A stretch of DNA of 64,000 nt from Rhizobiaceae bacterium. GTDB taxonomy: Bacteria; Pseudomonadota; Alphaproteobacteria; Rhizobiales; Rhizobiaceae. The notes under the pieces were generated by a model. It did not search any database, was not told the DNA's origin, and worked only from the letters and a program-made list of their open reading frames with translations. The stretch lies in NCBI GenBank assembly GCA_028281105.1, contig JANQKQ010000009.1, positions 51,571 through 115,570 of the forward strand. Reading direction: 5' to 3'. This document shows, one piece after another, positions 35,213 to 43,915 of the stretch. Made by a program: the position numbers and the translations under genes. Numbering within the stretch: the stretch's first letter is position 1; the number at the start of each line of letters is the position of its first letter.

Positions 35213-36570
35213 GCCCGTTCGAACCCGCGCGCGACCTCGTAGTCCGTCACCACCCGCTCGAACTCCTCGATCTCCCACTGCGCACAGCGCGCATAGTGCG
35301 CGACCACATCGTCGCCGAAGGTCTCCCGCAGCATCTGCGAACCCAATAGTGCTTCGCGTGCGGCATTCAGCGTGCCGGGGATCATGGCGGTCTCCCCTTC
35401 ATATGCGTCGCCGCGAAGGGGCGCCTCCAACTCCAGGCCCTCCTCCATCCCGGCGATGCCTGCGGCAAGCTGGGCGGCAATCGCGAGATAGGGGTTGAGA
35501 TCGGAGCCGCCGATGCGGCATTCGATGCGCACCGAGCCGGTGCCGTCACCGCACAACCGGTAGGCGGCAGTGCGGTTGTCCACCGACCAGGTGATCCGCG
35601 TCGGCGCGAACGTGCCCTTCTGAAAGCGCTTGTAGCTGTTGATATAGGGCGCCAGGAACACGCTGGTCTCGCGCGCATACTTCAACAGCCCCGCCACGTA
35701 GCTTCTCATCAGCTTCGACATGCCAAGCGGATCGTCGGGATCGTGGAAGGCGTTGGCGCCGTCTTTGAAAAGCGACTGATGGATGTGGCTCGATGAGCCG
35801 ACCTTGTCGTGATGCCATTTGGCCAGGAAGCTCGCCGCATGGCCGTTCTGCCAGGCGATCTCCTTGGTAGCGTTCTTTGCGATCGTATGATGGTCCGCCG
35901 TGGCCAGCGCATCGGCATATTTGATGTTCAACTCCTCCTGGCCGGTCTCGGCCTCGCCCTTGGAATTTTCCACCGGTATGCCGGCCGCCCACAGCGCGTT
36001 GCGCAGCGGCCGCATGATGTGCTCTTCCTTGGTGGTCTGCAGGATGTGGTAGTCCTGGTTGTAGCCGGAGATCGGGGTCAGATCGGCAAAACCGCTTCGG
36101 CGGATATCGTCGAAACTCTTCTCGAACAGGAAAAACTCCAGTTCCGTCGCCACCATCGGCGCATAGCCCATGCTAGAAAGGCGCTCGACCTGCCGCTTCA
36201 GCATGGCGCGCGGGGTATGCGGCACCTCTTCATGGGTGTGGTGATCCAATACATCGCACAACACCATCGCCGTGCCGTCCAACCATGGCAGTACACGTAG
36301 CGTGGCCATGTCCGGCTTCATGACGTAGTCGCCGTAGCCTGACTGCCACGATGTGGCCGCGTAACCATCGGGGGTGGCCATCTCCATGTCGGTGGCGAAC
36401 AGATAGTTGCAGCAATGGGTTTCCTGCCACGCGCTTTCGACAAAATGGCCGGCGTGGAACCGTTTGCCCATCAGCCGGCCCTGCATGTCGACGGTGCAGA
36501 CCAGGACGGTGTCGATATCTCCCGCCTGCACGGCTTTCTTGAGGTCATCGAAAGACAGATCTGCCGACAT
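35209..36570 (-). CDS. Glutamine-synthetase-like gamma-glutamyl-amine ligase
   Basis: 453 residues from ATG 36570 (MSADLSFDD). Catalytic GS motifs are present: ATELEFFLFE, NIKYADALATADHHTI, GSSSHIHQSLF, ITWSVDNRTAAYRL and SVRIECRIGGSDLNPYLA. The N-terminal beta-grasp is short, as in PuuA/GlnT/IpuC-type enzymes that glutamylate amines rather than ammonia. It lies between a hydrolase and an Fe-ADH, and close to a polyamine-type importer, which points to amine catabolism. The exact amine is unknown. A GTG at 36603 is an alternative start. Confidence 0.87.
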   Translation of the reverse strand: MSADLSFDDLKKAVQAGDIDTVLVCTVDMQGRLMGKRFHAGHFVESAWQETHCCNYLFATDMEMATPDGYAATSWQSGYGDYVMKPDMATLRVLPWLDGTAMVLCDVLDHHTHEEVPHTPRAMLKRQVERLSSMGYAPMVATELEFFLFEKSFDDIRRSGFADLTPISGYNQDYHILQTTKEEHIMRPLRNALWAAGIPVENSKGEAETGQEELNIKYADALATADHHTIAKNATKEIAWQNGHAASFLAKWHHDKVGSSSHIHQSLFKDGANAFHDPDDPLGMSKLMRSYVAGLLKYARETSVFLAPYINSYKRFQKGTFAPTRITWSVDNRTAAYRLCGDGTGSVRIECRIGGSDLNPYLAIAAQLAAGIAGMEEGLELEAPLRGDAYEGETAMIPGTLNAAREALLGSQMLRETFGDDVVAHYARCAQWEIEEFERVVTDYEVARGFERA

Positions 36571-36586
36571 AAGCTGCTTGCCGCCT

Positions 36587-37372
36587 CTAACGAAGGAATT
36601 CACGCAGTTCGTTCGCGATGCGCTGCGGCGCCTCGGCCAGCACGTTGTGGCGAAGGTTCTTCAGGATCACCAGTTGGGAATCCGCAATCCGCTCTGCCAT
36701 CAACGTCGCCATACGCGTGTTACAGCCCCGATCATGCTCGCCCGTCATCACCAGGGTTTTTGACCGGATCCGGTGCAGTTCATCGGCCAGGTCCGTCTCC
36801 GTTATCACCCTATATGCGGCGGCATAGCAATCCGGATCGTTCTCCTTGTTGCGTTTTTCAAGCTCGGTGATCGCTTCGGGGTGCGCCTTTTGGAACTCGG
36901 GCGAGAAATAGCGGTCCAGCGACTTGCGGAAATGATCTCCCGCGACCCCGCGCTCCAGATTGCGCAGCCTTTCGCGCGCACCGGCCCGCTCCTCCTCCGT
37001 TCGCCCCGCGATGGTCGACATAAGCACCAGGCGATCGATGCGATTGGGGCGCCGGATGGCGATGCCCTGGGCGATCAGGCCGCCGAGCGAGAAGCCGACC
37101 AGGTGGCATTGTTCGATACCCAGATGATCGAGCAGCGTGGCAAAGTCGTCCACGAAATGCTCGAGCTCGTAGCGGCCCTTGATCTTGGTCGATTTGCCGA
37201 AACCCCGCAGGTCGTAGCGCAGGATCGTGTAGCCTTCGCCCATGTGGCCCACCACGCCATCCCAGGATTCCAGGGTCGATCCCACGCCATGCACCAGGCA
37301 CACGGCGGGGCCCTCGCCCTCCAACACATATCTGGTCGCAAGCGGCCCGTTCTCGAAATAGCGATCTGCCAT
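36587..37372 (-). CDS. Alpha/beta hydrolase (enol-lactonase-like)
   Basis: 261 residues from ATG 37372 (GGAAGGTTG site). Oxyanion region VCLVHGVGSTLESWDGV, nucleophile elbow VGFSLGGLIAQG (about 95), acid VMTGEHDRGC (about 218) and base LRHNVLAEAP (about 246). The overall layout resembles 3-oxoadipate enol-lactonases and related C-C hydrolases. It heads the operon hydrolase, GS-like, Fe-ADH. A weak copy of the TetR-type operator lies about 100 bp upstream (37473-37490). Confidence 0.85.
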   Translation of the reverse strand: MADRYFENGPLATRYVLEGEGPAVCLVHGVGSTLESWDGVVGHMGEGYTILRYDLRGFGKSTKIKGRYELEHFVDDFATLLDHLGIEQCHLVGFSLGGLIAQGIAIRRPNRIDRLVLMSTIAGRTEEERAGARERLRNLERGVAGDHFRKSLDRYFSPEFQKAHPEAITELEKRNKENDPDCYAAAYRVITETDLADELHRIRSKTLVMTGEHDRGCNTRMATLMAERIADSQLVILKNLRHNVLAEAPQRIANELREFLR

Positions 37373-37502
37373 CAACCTTCCTTTCCAAACGTCCTGCCGT
37401 CCCAGCTTGTTGCGCGAGTTCGCTCACCGGGCATCGGTTCATGCGGCCGTCAACTCGATTCGTAGCGCATCCATACCAATCAGTCTTCAAATTTCTTGCA
37501 TT

Positions 37503-37520
37503 ATACCGACTAGTTCGTAT
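37503..37520. promoter_or_regulatory. TetR-type operator, site a
   Basis: ATACCGACTAGTTCGTAT, matching ATACNNACYNGTNNGTAT at every defined position. It lies 67 bp before the BVMO start. A weaker relative (ATACCAATCAGT...) is at 37473-37490, facing the divergent hydrolase operon. Confidence 0.65.
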
Positions 37521-37587
37521 TGCGTATGCTTCAGATGTGCAATAGCCTGTCGGCGCGATGGGCAACGGCATCGCGGAGAGGGAATTC

Positions 37588-39543
37588 ATGGACTGCGGGA
37601 AACTCGCCCAGGCGCTGGAGGCGGCGGATTTAAGAGTGCTGCTAATGGCGCTGTTTCATCATACCGGCGACAGGCGCTGGATCGAGCCGCCCTTCCTGCC
37701 CAAGCGAGACGTTCAGCTGATCGCCGAGGAGACGGCCGGATTTGACGCCGAGACCCAGGCTCGCATCAAGCATGAAGCGGCTCGAATTCTGGCCGACAGC
37801 GACGATGCTCCGGCCGTCGGCGATCCGGGACCGGCGCTGATGGTGGAAATGATGAGCGCGTGCCTGGGCGAAGAAGTTCCGGCCGAATATGCCGGCATGA
37901 TGCGCGAGGAGATGGGTTTCGTTTCGCGGCAGGTGACCTGGAACGACGCGACACCGGTCGGGCAACCGTTTGACGGCCGCGGACCGCTCATCGCGATCGC
38001 AGGCGCCGGCGCAAGCGGCATAGCGCTGGGCGCCAACCTCGAGAAGCTCGGCATTCCATATGTCATTTTCGAGCAGAACGACGAAGTGGGCGGCACCTGG
38101 TACCGCAACCGCTATCCCGGATGTGGCGTCGACACCCCGAACCACGCCTATTCATTCTCTTTCGGCAGCCGCTATCCGTGGGGCCGGTATTTCGCCCCCC
38201 GCGAGCAATGTCAGGACTATCTGGAGCGGATCGCCGACGAGACGAACATTCGCGCGAACATTCGGTTCAACACGACGGTCGTCGGCGCAACGTGGGACGA
38301 AGGCTCAGCGAAATGGCGCATCGCGATCTCGACGCCGAGCGGCGAAGAGACCGTGGTGGTTTCCTGGTTCATCAGCGCCATCGGCCAGCTCAGCCAGCCG
38401 TTCCGGATGCCGATCAAGGGCGAAGAGGGGTTCGAAGGCCCGCTGTTTCACCCGATCGACTGGCCCGACGGGCTTGATCTGGCCGGCAAACGCCTGGCCC
38501 TGATCGGTACCGGCGCGACCGCGATGCAGATCGTTCCCGAGATCGTCGATACCGTCCAATCGCTGACGGTCTACCAGCGCACGCCCCAGTGGGCGCGTCC
38601 CATTCCCCGATATCACGATCCGATCAGCGAAGGGGCGCAATGGCTGCTGAAGAACGTGCCCTACTACGCGCAATGGTTCCGCTTCACGATGTTGTGGCGC
38701 TATGGCGACGGCCTTCTGCCGTTCCTGAAAAAGGACCCGGACTGGCCGCACCCGGATCGCTCGATCAACCGCATCAACGATCGCCACCGCGTCGAGATGC
38801 TCGAACACATGAAGGCCGAGCTCGGCGACAGGACCGACCTGATCGACAAGTGCACGCCAAGCTATCCGCCCTACGGCAAGCGGATTCTGCTCGATGCAGG
38901 CTGGTTTGGCGCGATCCGCCGCGGCAATGTGGAACTGGTGAGCGAGGCGGTCGACCATATTCAGGGCGACACCCTGGTGGCCGCCGACGGGACCCGCCGC
39001 GACGCCGACATCGTCGTGGTTTCGACCGGCTACGTGGTCAACCAACTGGCCGCCAGGCTCAACGTCACCGGCCGGAATGGGCAGACGCTGGCCGATCTTT
39101 GGGGCGAGGACGACATCAGCGCATACCTTGGATGCACTGTTCCAGGCTTTCCGAACTTCTTCATGATCTATGGCCCCAATACCGGACTGGCCCATGGCGG
39201 CAGCGCCATATTCATGAACGAGTGCGCGGTGCGCTACGCGCTGGGTTGCATCGTGGAAGCAATCGAGCGGGATTTCACGTCGATCGATCTGAAACAGCAA
39301 GCGCTCGACGACTACGTCGCCCGCGTCGACGCCGAGCATGCGCAACTCGTTTGGACCGCCCCGGGACTGGCAAGCTACTACCAGAACTCGAAGGGACGGG
39401 TGATCTCAGCCAATCCCTGGCGCCTGGTGGACTATTGGCAGATGACCCATGAGCCGGACCTTGAAAACTATCGTGTGGCCCGCCGCCAAACGGCGGCCGG
39501 CGCATCATCGACATCCCCCAATCAAAGGAGCAGCGCCCCATGA
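37588..39543 (+). CDS. Baeyer-Villiger-type flavin monooxygenase (HAPMO-like)
   Basis: 651 residues from ATG 37588, which has the strong GAGAGGGA site; ATG 37558 is open but weaker. An N-terminal helical extension of ~130 residues precedes the FAD Rossmann fold (AIAGAGASGIALG, from ~138). GGTWYRNRYPGCGVD follows, and the BVMO fingerprint FEGPLFHPIDW (FxGxxxHxxxW) lies at 282-292. A second Rossmann motif is LALIGTGATAMQ. The extended layout is that of 4-hydroxyacetophenone monooxygenase. It inserts oxygen next to a ketone to give an ester or lactone. It is coupled to the zinc ADH and follows operator a. Confidence 0.9.
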   Translation: MDCGKLAQALEAADLRVLLMALFHHTGDRRWIEPPFLPKRDVQLIAEETAGFDAETQARIKHEAARILADSDDAPAVGDPGPALMVEMMSACLGEEVPAEYAGMMREEMGFVSRQVTWNDATPVGQPFDGRGPLIAIAGAGASGIALGANLEKLGIPYVIFEQNDEVGGTWYRNRYPGCGVDTPNHAYSFSFGSRYPWGRYFAPREQCQDYLERIADETNIRANIRFNTTVVGATWDEGSAKWRIAISTPSGEETVVVSWFISAIGQLSQPFRMPIKGEEGFEGPLFHPIDWPDGLDLAGKRLALIGTGATAMQIVPEIVDTVQSLTVYQRTPQWARPIPRYHDPISEGAQWLLKNVPYYAQWFRFTMLWRYGDGLLPFLKKDPDWPHPDRSINRINDRHRVEMLEHMKAELGDRTDLIDKCTPSYPPYGKRILLDAGWFGAIRRGNVELVSEAVDHIQGDTLVAADGTRRDADIVVVSTGYVVNQLAARLNVTGRNGQTLADLWGEDDISAYLGCTVPGFPNFFMIYGPNTGLAHGGSAIFMNECAVRYALGCIVEAIERDFTSIDLKQQALDDYVARVDAEHAQLVWTAPGLASYYQNSKGRVISANPWRLVDYWQMTHEPDLENYRVARRQTAAGASSTSPNQRSSAP

Positions 39544-40553
39544 AAGCCGTGTTCTTTACCGGCGAGCGGACCGTGGAAGTGACCGACCATCCCGACCCGA
39601 CGCCAGGTCCCGGCGAAGTCGTGGTCGAGATCAAGGCTTCCGGCATGTGCGGGTCGGACCTTCACTCGTATCGCGGTCCGCGCAAGGACAAGCTGTATGT
39701 CGCCGGGCACGAGCCGGCGGGAGTAATCGCCGAGGTCGGCCAAGGCGTTAACCCCAATATCGCCAAGGTCGGCGATCGGGTGCTGGTGCACACCAACGAC
39801 GGCTGCATGACCTGCAAGCATTGTCTGGAAGGCTGGCCCCAGCTGTGCCTGGAACAGCCGGTCTTCTACGCCACGACCCGCGACGGATCGCATGCCCAAT
39901 TCATGCTGGCCAACGACTACAACATCGTGAAGCTGCCCGAGGGCATGACGTTCAAGACGGCGGCGGCCGTGGCCTGCGGCACCACGACCGCCTACGGCGC
40001 GATCAAGCGGCTCAAGCTGCATGGTGAGGAAACGCTGGCCGTGTTCGGACAGGGACCGGTGGGGCTGAGCGGAACGCTTCTGGGCAAGGCTCTCGGCGCC
40101 CGCGTCATCGCGCTGGACATCTCGGCCGAGCGGCGCGCGCTCGCGCTCAAGTTCGGCGCCGACGAGGTGATCGACCCGCTGAACGACGACCCGGTCGAAG
40201 CAATCCGGGATCTGACCCATGGCGAGGGCGCACACAAGGCGATGGAGTGCAGTTCGAACATCGATGCGCGAAGGCAATCGGTCGAGTGTCTAAGGGCATG
40301 GGGAACGTCATGCCTCGTGGGCGTCTACGGCGATATCTCGATGGACACGCGGCCGATCCTCTTTCGCAATCTGCACCTGATCGGCACGATGATGTTTTCC
40401 CACAACATGCTGGCCGAGTGTGCCGAACTGGTGAACGATCGCAAACTCGACGTGGAATCCCTGTTCACCCACGAGTTTGCGCTGGCCCAGGCCGACGAGG
40501 CCTATGCGATGTTCGACCAACAGAAGATGGGCAAGGGCATATTTCTTCTTTGA
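39540..40553 (+). CDS. Zinc-dependent medium-chain alcohol dehydrogenase
   Basis: 337 residues, ATGA overlap with the BVMO stop. The catalytic zinc site is GMCGSDLHSY and VAGHEPAGVI. Of the structural zinc loop GCMTCKHCLEGWPQLC all cysteines are present. The NAD fold is LAVFGQGPVGLSG. It probably oxidises an alcohol to the ketone used by the BVMO, a common pairing. It converges with the methyltransferase gene. Confidence 0.9.
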   Translation: MKAVFFTGERTVEVTDHPDPTPGPGEVVVEIKASGMCGSDLHSYRGPRKDKLYVAGHEPAGVIAEVGQGVNPNIAKVGDRVLVHTNDGCMTCKHCLEGWPQLCLEQPVFYATTRDGSHAQFMLANDYNIVKLPEGMTFKTAAAVACGTTTAYGAIKRLKLHGEETLAVFGQGPVGLSGTLLGKALGARVIALDISAERRALALKFGADEVIDPLNDDPVEAIRDLTHGEGAHKAMECSSNIDARRQSVECLRAWGTSCLVGVYGDISMDTRPILFRNLHLIGTMMFSHNMLAECAELVNDRKLDVESLFTHEFALAQADEAYAMFDQQKMGKGIFLL

Positions 40554-40565
40554 CGGCCCGCGCGG

Positions 40566-41471
40566 CTAGCCCTCTCCCGCCCCTGCCTTGCGGGCTGTCA
40601 GGTGCCAATGCTGTATCTCGCCGCTCTCCAGTGCCTTAAGGCGGGTCCGCGTGAGTTCGTCGCGGCGCTCCAGCGTCGATGCATCGGGGTTCACCGAGGT
40701 TGCCCGCCGGGTTTCCGTCTCCGCGACCACGAGTTGCCGCCTGGCGTCCAAAATGGCGTCGCTGGTATGATCGTGCTGGTTAAAGGAGGCAAAGCCCGCG
40801 TCGATCATCATTGCGCCGTTCTGGTCCACCGTGCGCCAGGTGGAGCGCAGGCCACCGGCAGCCAGCAGCTCGACATAGCGCTCGCGCAAGCCGCCGGCCA
40901 CGGATTTTCCAATGCACCAGTCCGCGGTCGCAAGAACGCCGCCCGGCCGTAAGATCCGAAGGATTTCCCGGCAGCATGCGATACGGTCGGGAACGCTGTT
41001 GAGCACGTCTTTTGCTAGAACGAAGTCGAAGGATCCGCCCGCATCCGCAAGTCTCGCCGATTCTGCGCCGATGACGCGAAAGTCGATCCTCGCCAACACG
41101 CCATGCGCCGCAGCGCGTCCACGCGCCTGCTCGATCATGGGCGCCTGCACGTCCACCGCGACCACGTGATCCACGCCATATTCCCGCAACATCTCAATCG
41201 ATGCGCCGCCGACACCGCAGCCGAAATCCAGCGCGCGTGCGCCGCTCAGATCCAGGCCGCGCAGCATCACGCGCAGTTCCTCGGACCCGCCCGGTGACAG
41301 GTAGCCGTCACCGAACCTCGCCTGCATGCCGTCCAGCAGTTCTTCTGAGTAATCTTGGTGTGCGGCTACCGGATTTCTCCTAATTCTGTGTCGCCAGGCA
41401 CCGGGTATTTCGAGACGGCCATCGTTGTTGAATGTCGGGCAACGCGGTGAGGCGGCGGGCCGTCGGACCAA
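40566..41471 (-). CDS. SAM-dependent methyltransferase (PEAMT-like)
   Basis: 301 residues. SAM motif I is ALDFGCGVGGASIEML (about 80-95), the acidic loop is VVAVDVQAPMIEQA, and PGGVLATADWCIGK is a later motif. The front QDYSEELLDGMQARFGDGYLSPGG resembles phosphoethanolamine/sarcosine-type N-methyltransferases, so an amine substrate is plausible. No in-frame ATG or GTG exists before the conserved part; the only start is a TTG at 41471, 3 bases after the upstream stop with GGAGGGGC before it. Product and start are therefore moderately certain. Confidence 0.75.
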   Translation of the reverse strand: MVRRPAASPRCPTFNNDGRLEIPGAWRHRIRRNPVAAHQDYSEELLDGMQARFGDGYLSPGGSEELRVMLRGLDLSGARALDFGCGVGGASIEMLREYGVDHVVAVDVQAPMIEQARGRAAAHGVLARIDFRVIGAESARLADAGGSFDFVLAKDVLNSVPDRIACCREILRILRPGGVLATADWCIGKSVAGGLRERYVELLAAGGLRSTWRTVDQNGAMMIDAGFASFNQHDHTSDAILDARRQLVVAETETRRATSVNPDASTLERRDELTRTRLKALESGEIQHWHLTARKAGAGEG

Positions 41472-41474
41472 GCC

Positions 41475-42290
41475 CTATCGGCCCCTCCACTGCGGCTTGC
41501 GCTTCTCCATAAACGCCCGCGGACCTTCCAGAAAATCGTCGGATTTCTTCATCGCGACATAGGCCGCCGGGGCATCGCGCTCCATGTTCTTGCGCTTGGT
41601 GATCTGCATGGCGTCTTTGACCGACAGTTCCATGACCGCGGGCATGATCGCCTTCTGCGCCTGCAGGGCCAGTGGCGAGAACTCGGACATCGTTTGCGCC
41701 AGCTCGCGGGCACGATCCATCAGCTTGCCGGACGGGAGCACCTCTGCGACCAGGCCCCAGTGTTTGGCCTCGGCCGCCGGCATGTGCCGGCCCGTCAGAA
41801 ACAGGTCCATGGCGACGTTGTAGGGAATTCGGCGCGGCAGCCGCTGTATCGCACCAGCGGCGGCCACGAAACCGCGCTCCATCTCCGGCAACCAGAATTC
41901 AACGTGATCAGCGGCCAGGATGATGTCGGTGGCGAGCACGAACTCGAATCCTCCACCGACCACATGTCCGTTCACCGCGCAGATAACGGGCTTGTGCAGG
42001 TCCCAATACTCGATGATGCCGCAAAATCCGCCGGGCGAAGCCCCCGCCTCGGATTCGGTATCCTCCGGATTGTCGGCTTCGGCGACGGCCTTTAAGTCCC
42101 ATCCGGCCGAGAATATCTTCTCCCCGGCGGCCGTCACCAGGCCGACCACCAGATCGTCGTCTTCCTGCAACAGCTTGAAGGCCTCGTAGAGCTTCATTGA
42201 AGTTGCGTCATCGACGGCATTCACCGGCGGACGGTCCAGCGTGATCTCAAGCACCTTTCCCCTTCGCTCGGTGCGGACGACTTCGTTCAT
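41475..42290 (-). CDS. CaiD-like enoyl-CoA hydratase/isomerase
   Basis: 271 residues from ATG 42290, with AAGGAG upstream. A crotonase fold with VLEITLDRPPVNAVD, GEKIFSAGWDLKAVAE (oxyanion loop), AVNGHVVGGGFEFVLATDI (second oxyanion Gly) and the C-terminal EGPRAFMEKRKPQWRGR. The SAGWDLKA and EKR.P.W(K/R)GR strings are what I remember of carnitinyl-CoA dehydratase CaiD rather than of general hydratases. A CaiB-type CoA-transferase is encoded at 53500. It is governed by operator b and cotranscribed with the methyltransferase. Confidence 0.85.
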   Translation of the reverse strand: MNEVVRTERRGKVLEITLDRPPVNAVDDATSMKLYEAFKLLQEDDDLVVGLVTAAGEKIFSAGWDLKAVAEADNPEDTESEAGASPGGFCGIIEYWDLHKPVICAVNGHVVGGGFEFVLATDIILAADHVEFWLPEMERGFVAAAGAIQRLPRRIPYNVAMDLFLTGRHMPAAEAKHWGLVAEVLPSGKLMDRARELAQTMSEFSPLALQAQKAIMPAVMELSVKDAMQITKRKNMERDAPAAYVAMKKSDDFLEGPRAFMEKRKPQWRGR

Positions 42291-42340
42291 CGCGGTTCTC
42301 CTTGTTGCGTTCGGCTTTACGCCGGGCGCACGACAGCAAG

Positions 42341-42358
42341 TCACTGACTGGTTCGTAT
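42341..42358. promoter_or_regulatory. TetR-type operator, site b
   Basis: TCACTGACTGGTTCGTAT, 14 of 18 identical to site a, 50 bp upstream of the CaiD-like start on the minus strand. Confidence 0.55.
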
Positions 42359-42446
42359 ATTTTTGTTCGGTAGATGTCTATTCATCGCCTTTGCGTCCTG
42401 TCAACATTGACACGGGAGGGTCGTGTGGCTAGGGTGCAATCCAAAC

Positions 42447-42464
42447 ATACCAACTAGTCACTAC
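42447..42464. promoter_or_regulatory. TetR-type operator, site c
   Basis: ATACCAACTAGTCACTAC, upstream of LLM1. It is 16 of 18 identical to site f and to site h read on the minus strand. Confidence 0.6.
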
Positions 42465-42596
42465 TAGAATTTGGTATGTGATTGGGAGGAGATTCGGCCA
42501 GGTCAATCGGTCCTGGGGTCGCTCTGCACCAAGAAACGTTCAGCCGGGTCCCGTGCGCGCCATGGTACGGCGAAACGGGGGGAGTTTCTAAAGTCA

Positions 42597-43766
42597 ATGA
42601 ACGACTACAGCGCTGATTCGCCAAGGGTGGACCTGAGTCTGAAGCTGAGCAACCGCGAGGGCCGCGAGAACTGGAGCGAGCTGCTTGCGATGGCCAGAGG
42701 CCGCGCGCAGACTGCCGACGCGCTAGGCTATCACGGCGTATGGCTGGGCGAACATCATTTCGAACGGGACGGAAGCGACGTGGTGCCGAACCCCGTCATG
42801 CTGGGCGCCGACCTGGCCGCCCGCACCGAGCGCATGCGCATTTGCATGGGTGCGGTGACCGCCACTGTCTGGCATCCGCTTCGCCTGGCCGAGGATCTCG
42901 CCATGCTGGACCATTTCAGTCGCGGGCGGCTCGAGGTCGCCTTCTCCCGCGGTATAGCCGCTTCCGAGATCGTCAATCTCAATCCGGAGGCCGACCGCCG
43001 CGGCAGCCAGGAGACCAGCAAGGCGATCTGGCACGAGAACCTGGAAATCGTGCGCCGCGCCTGGAGCGAGGACAAGTTCAACTGGCAGGGCGAGCGCCAC
43101 ACATTTCCGCAGCCCGGCATTCAATACAAATCCGCCCCGGGCGCGCCCAAACGCGAAGGCTACACCGACGAAAACGGTGAGATGGTCAAGATGAGCCTGG
43201 CGCCGCGCCCGCTACAGTCGCCCACCCCGCCCATGTGGTCGGTGACGGAAACCGAGGGCGGTTTCACGGAGGCCGCCGAGGCCGGGCTTGGCGCGATCAC
43301 ATGGTATCCGACCGGCAAGCGGCTGCGCGGTCTGCTGGAACTTCATCGCGATACGGTGGCAAGGAAGACCGGCCGCAAACTGCAGCTCGGCGAGAACTGC
43401 GCGCTGTCCCGGCTCACTTTGGTCGCCAAGACCGACGCGGAGGCGCGAGAGCGTTTTGAGCCCGCGCTCAACGACCATTACGAGTTCATCTACAATGCGA
43501 GGAAGGAAAACGTCTGGCTCGACGAGGGCGAGGACCCGAACGATCCAAGCCTCGAGGGCGTCAAGCCCTTCGAACTGCTGATGGAAAGGAACCACCTGCT
43601 GGTCGGCTCGCCGGAAACCGTCGTCGAGCGCATCAAGGGCTTCGGCAAATCCCACGGAATCCGCCACTGGCTCATCTCAACAACCATGCCGGGCGTTGAT
43701 CCGGCGGCAGCCGACGAGTCGATCGAACTGTTCGGCCAGGAAGTGCTGCCTGCGTTAACGGGCTAG
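42597..43766 (+). CDS. LLM-class (luciferase-like) flavin monooxygenase 1
   Basis: 389 residues. The bacterial-luciferase TIM barrel shows GVWLGEHHFERDG, VPNPVMLGADLAARTERMRICMG, PLRLAEDLAMLDHFSRGRLEVAFSRG and GSPETVVERIKGF, all typical of LLM enzymes using reduced FMN. It needs a separate flavin reductase; one is encoded at 61843 beside the paralogue LLM2. The two LLMs share long identical stretches. Class relatives include the diketocamphane monooxygenases (type II Baeyer-Villiger enzymes) and RutA, so ketone or C-N ring oxidation are both possible. Confidence 0.88.
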   Translation: MNDYSADSPRVDLSLKLSNREGRENWSELLAMARGRAQTADALGYHGVWLGEHHFERDGSDVVPNPVMLGADLAARTERMRICMGAVTATVWHPLRLAEDLAMLDHFSRGRLEVAFSRGIAASEIVNLNPEADRRGSQETSKAIWHENLEIVRRAWSEDKFNWQGERHTFPQPGIQYKSAPGAPKREGYTDENGEMVKMSLAPRPLQSPTPPMWSVTETEGGFTEAAEAGLGAITWYPTGKRLRGLLELHRDTVARKTGRKLQLGENCALSRLTLVAKTDAEARERFEPALNDHYEFIYNARKENVWLDEGEDPNDPSLEGVKPFELLMERNHLLVGSPETVVERIKGFGKSHGIRHWLISTTMPGVDPAAADESIELFGQEVLPALTG

Positions 43767-43821
43767 TATGGCAATGATCGTAAACCGACTCATAACAATG
43801 CCCATCGGCGGCAACGCCATC

Positions 43822-43839
43822 ATACAGACCGGTTGGCCT
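43822..43839. promoter_or_regulatory. TetR-type operator, site k
   Basis: ATACAGACCGGTTGGCCT; left half and centre fit the motif while the right arm is degraded. It is 76 bp before the importer operon, so the importer may have its own regulated promoter as well as read-through from LLM1. Confidence 0.45.
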
Positions 43840-43915
43840 GCGATGATGGCCGATGGCATCGCCGCCGCGCGAACAGCGGCAACGTTTGATCGATTCACGG
43901 GCTAGGGATCGAAAC

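Larger units (their letters stand above)
42291..42596. promoter_or_regulatory. Divergent promoter region, module 1
   Basis: Between the CaiD-like gene (minus) and LLM1 (plus). TGTCAACATTGACA (42399-42412) supplies a TTGACA -35 on each strand. Plus-strand -10 TAGGGT is at 42430-42435 (17-bp spacer), and minus-strand -10 TAGACA at 42380-42375 (18-bp spacer). Operator b (42341-42358) and operator c (42447-42464) lie just past the predicted start points on either side, an ideal place for repression. Confidence 0.6.
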
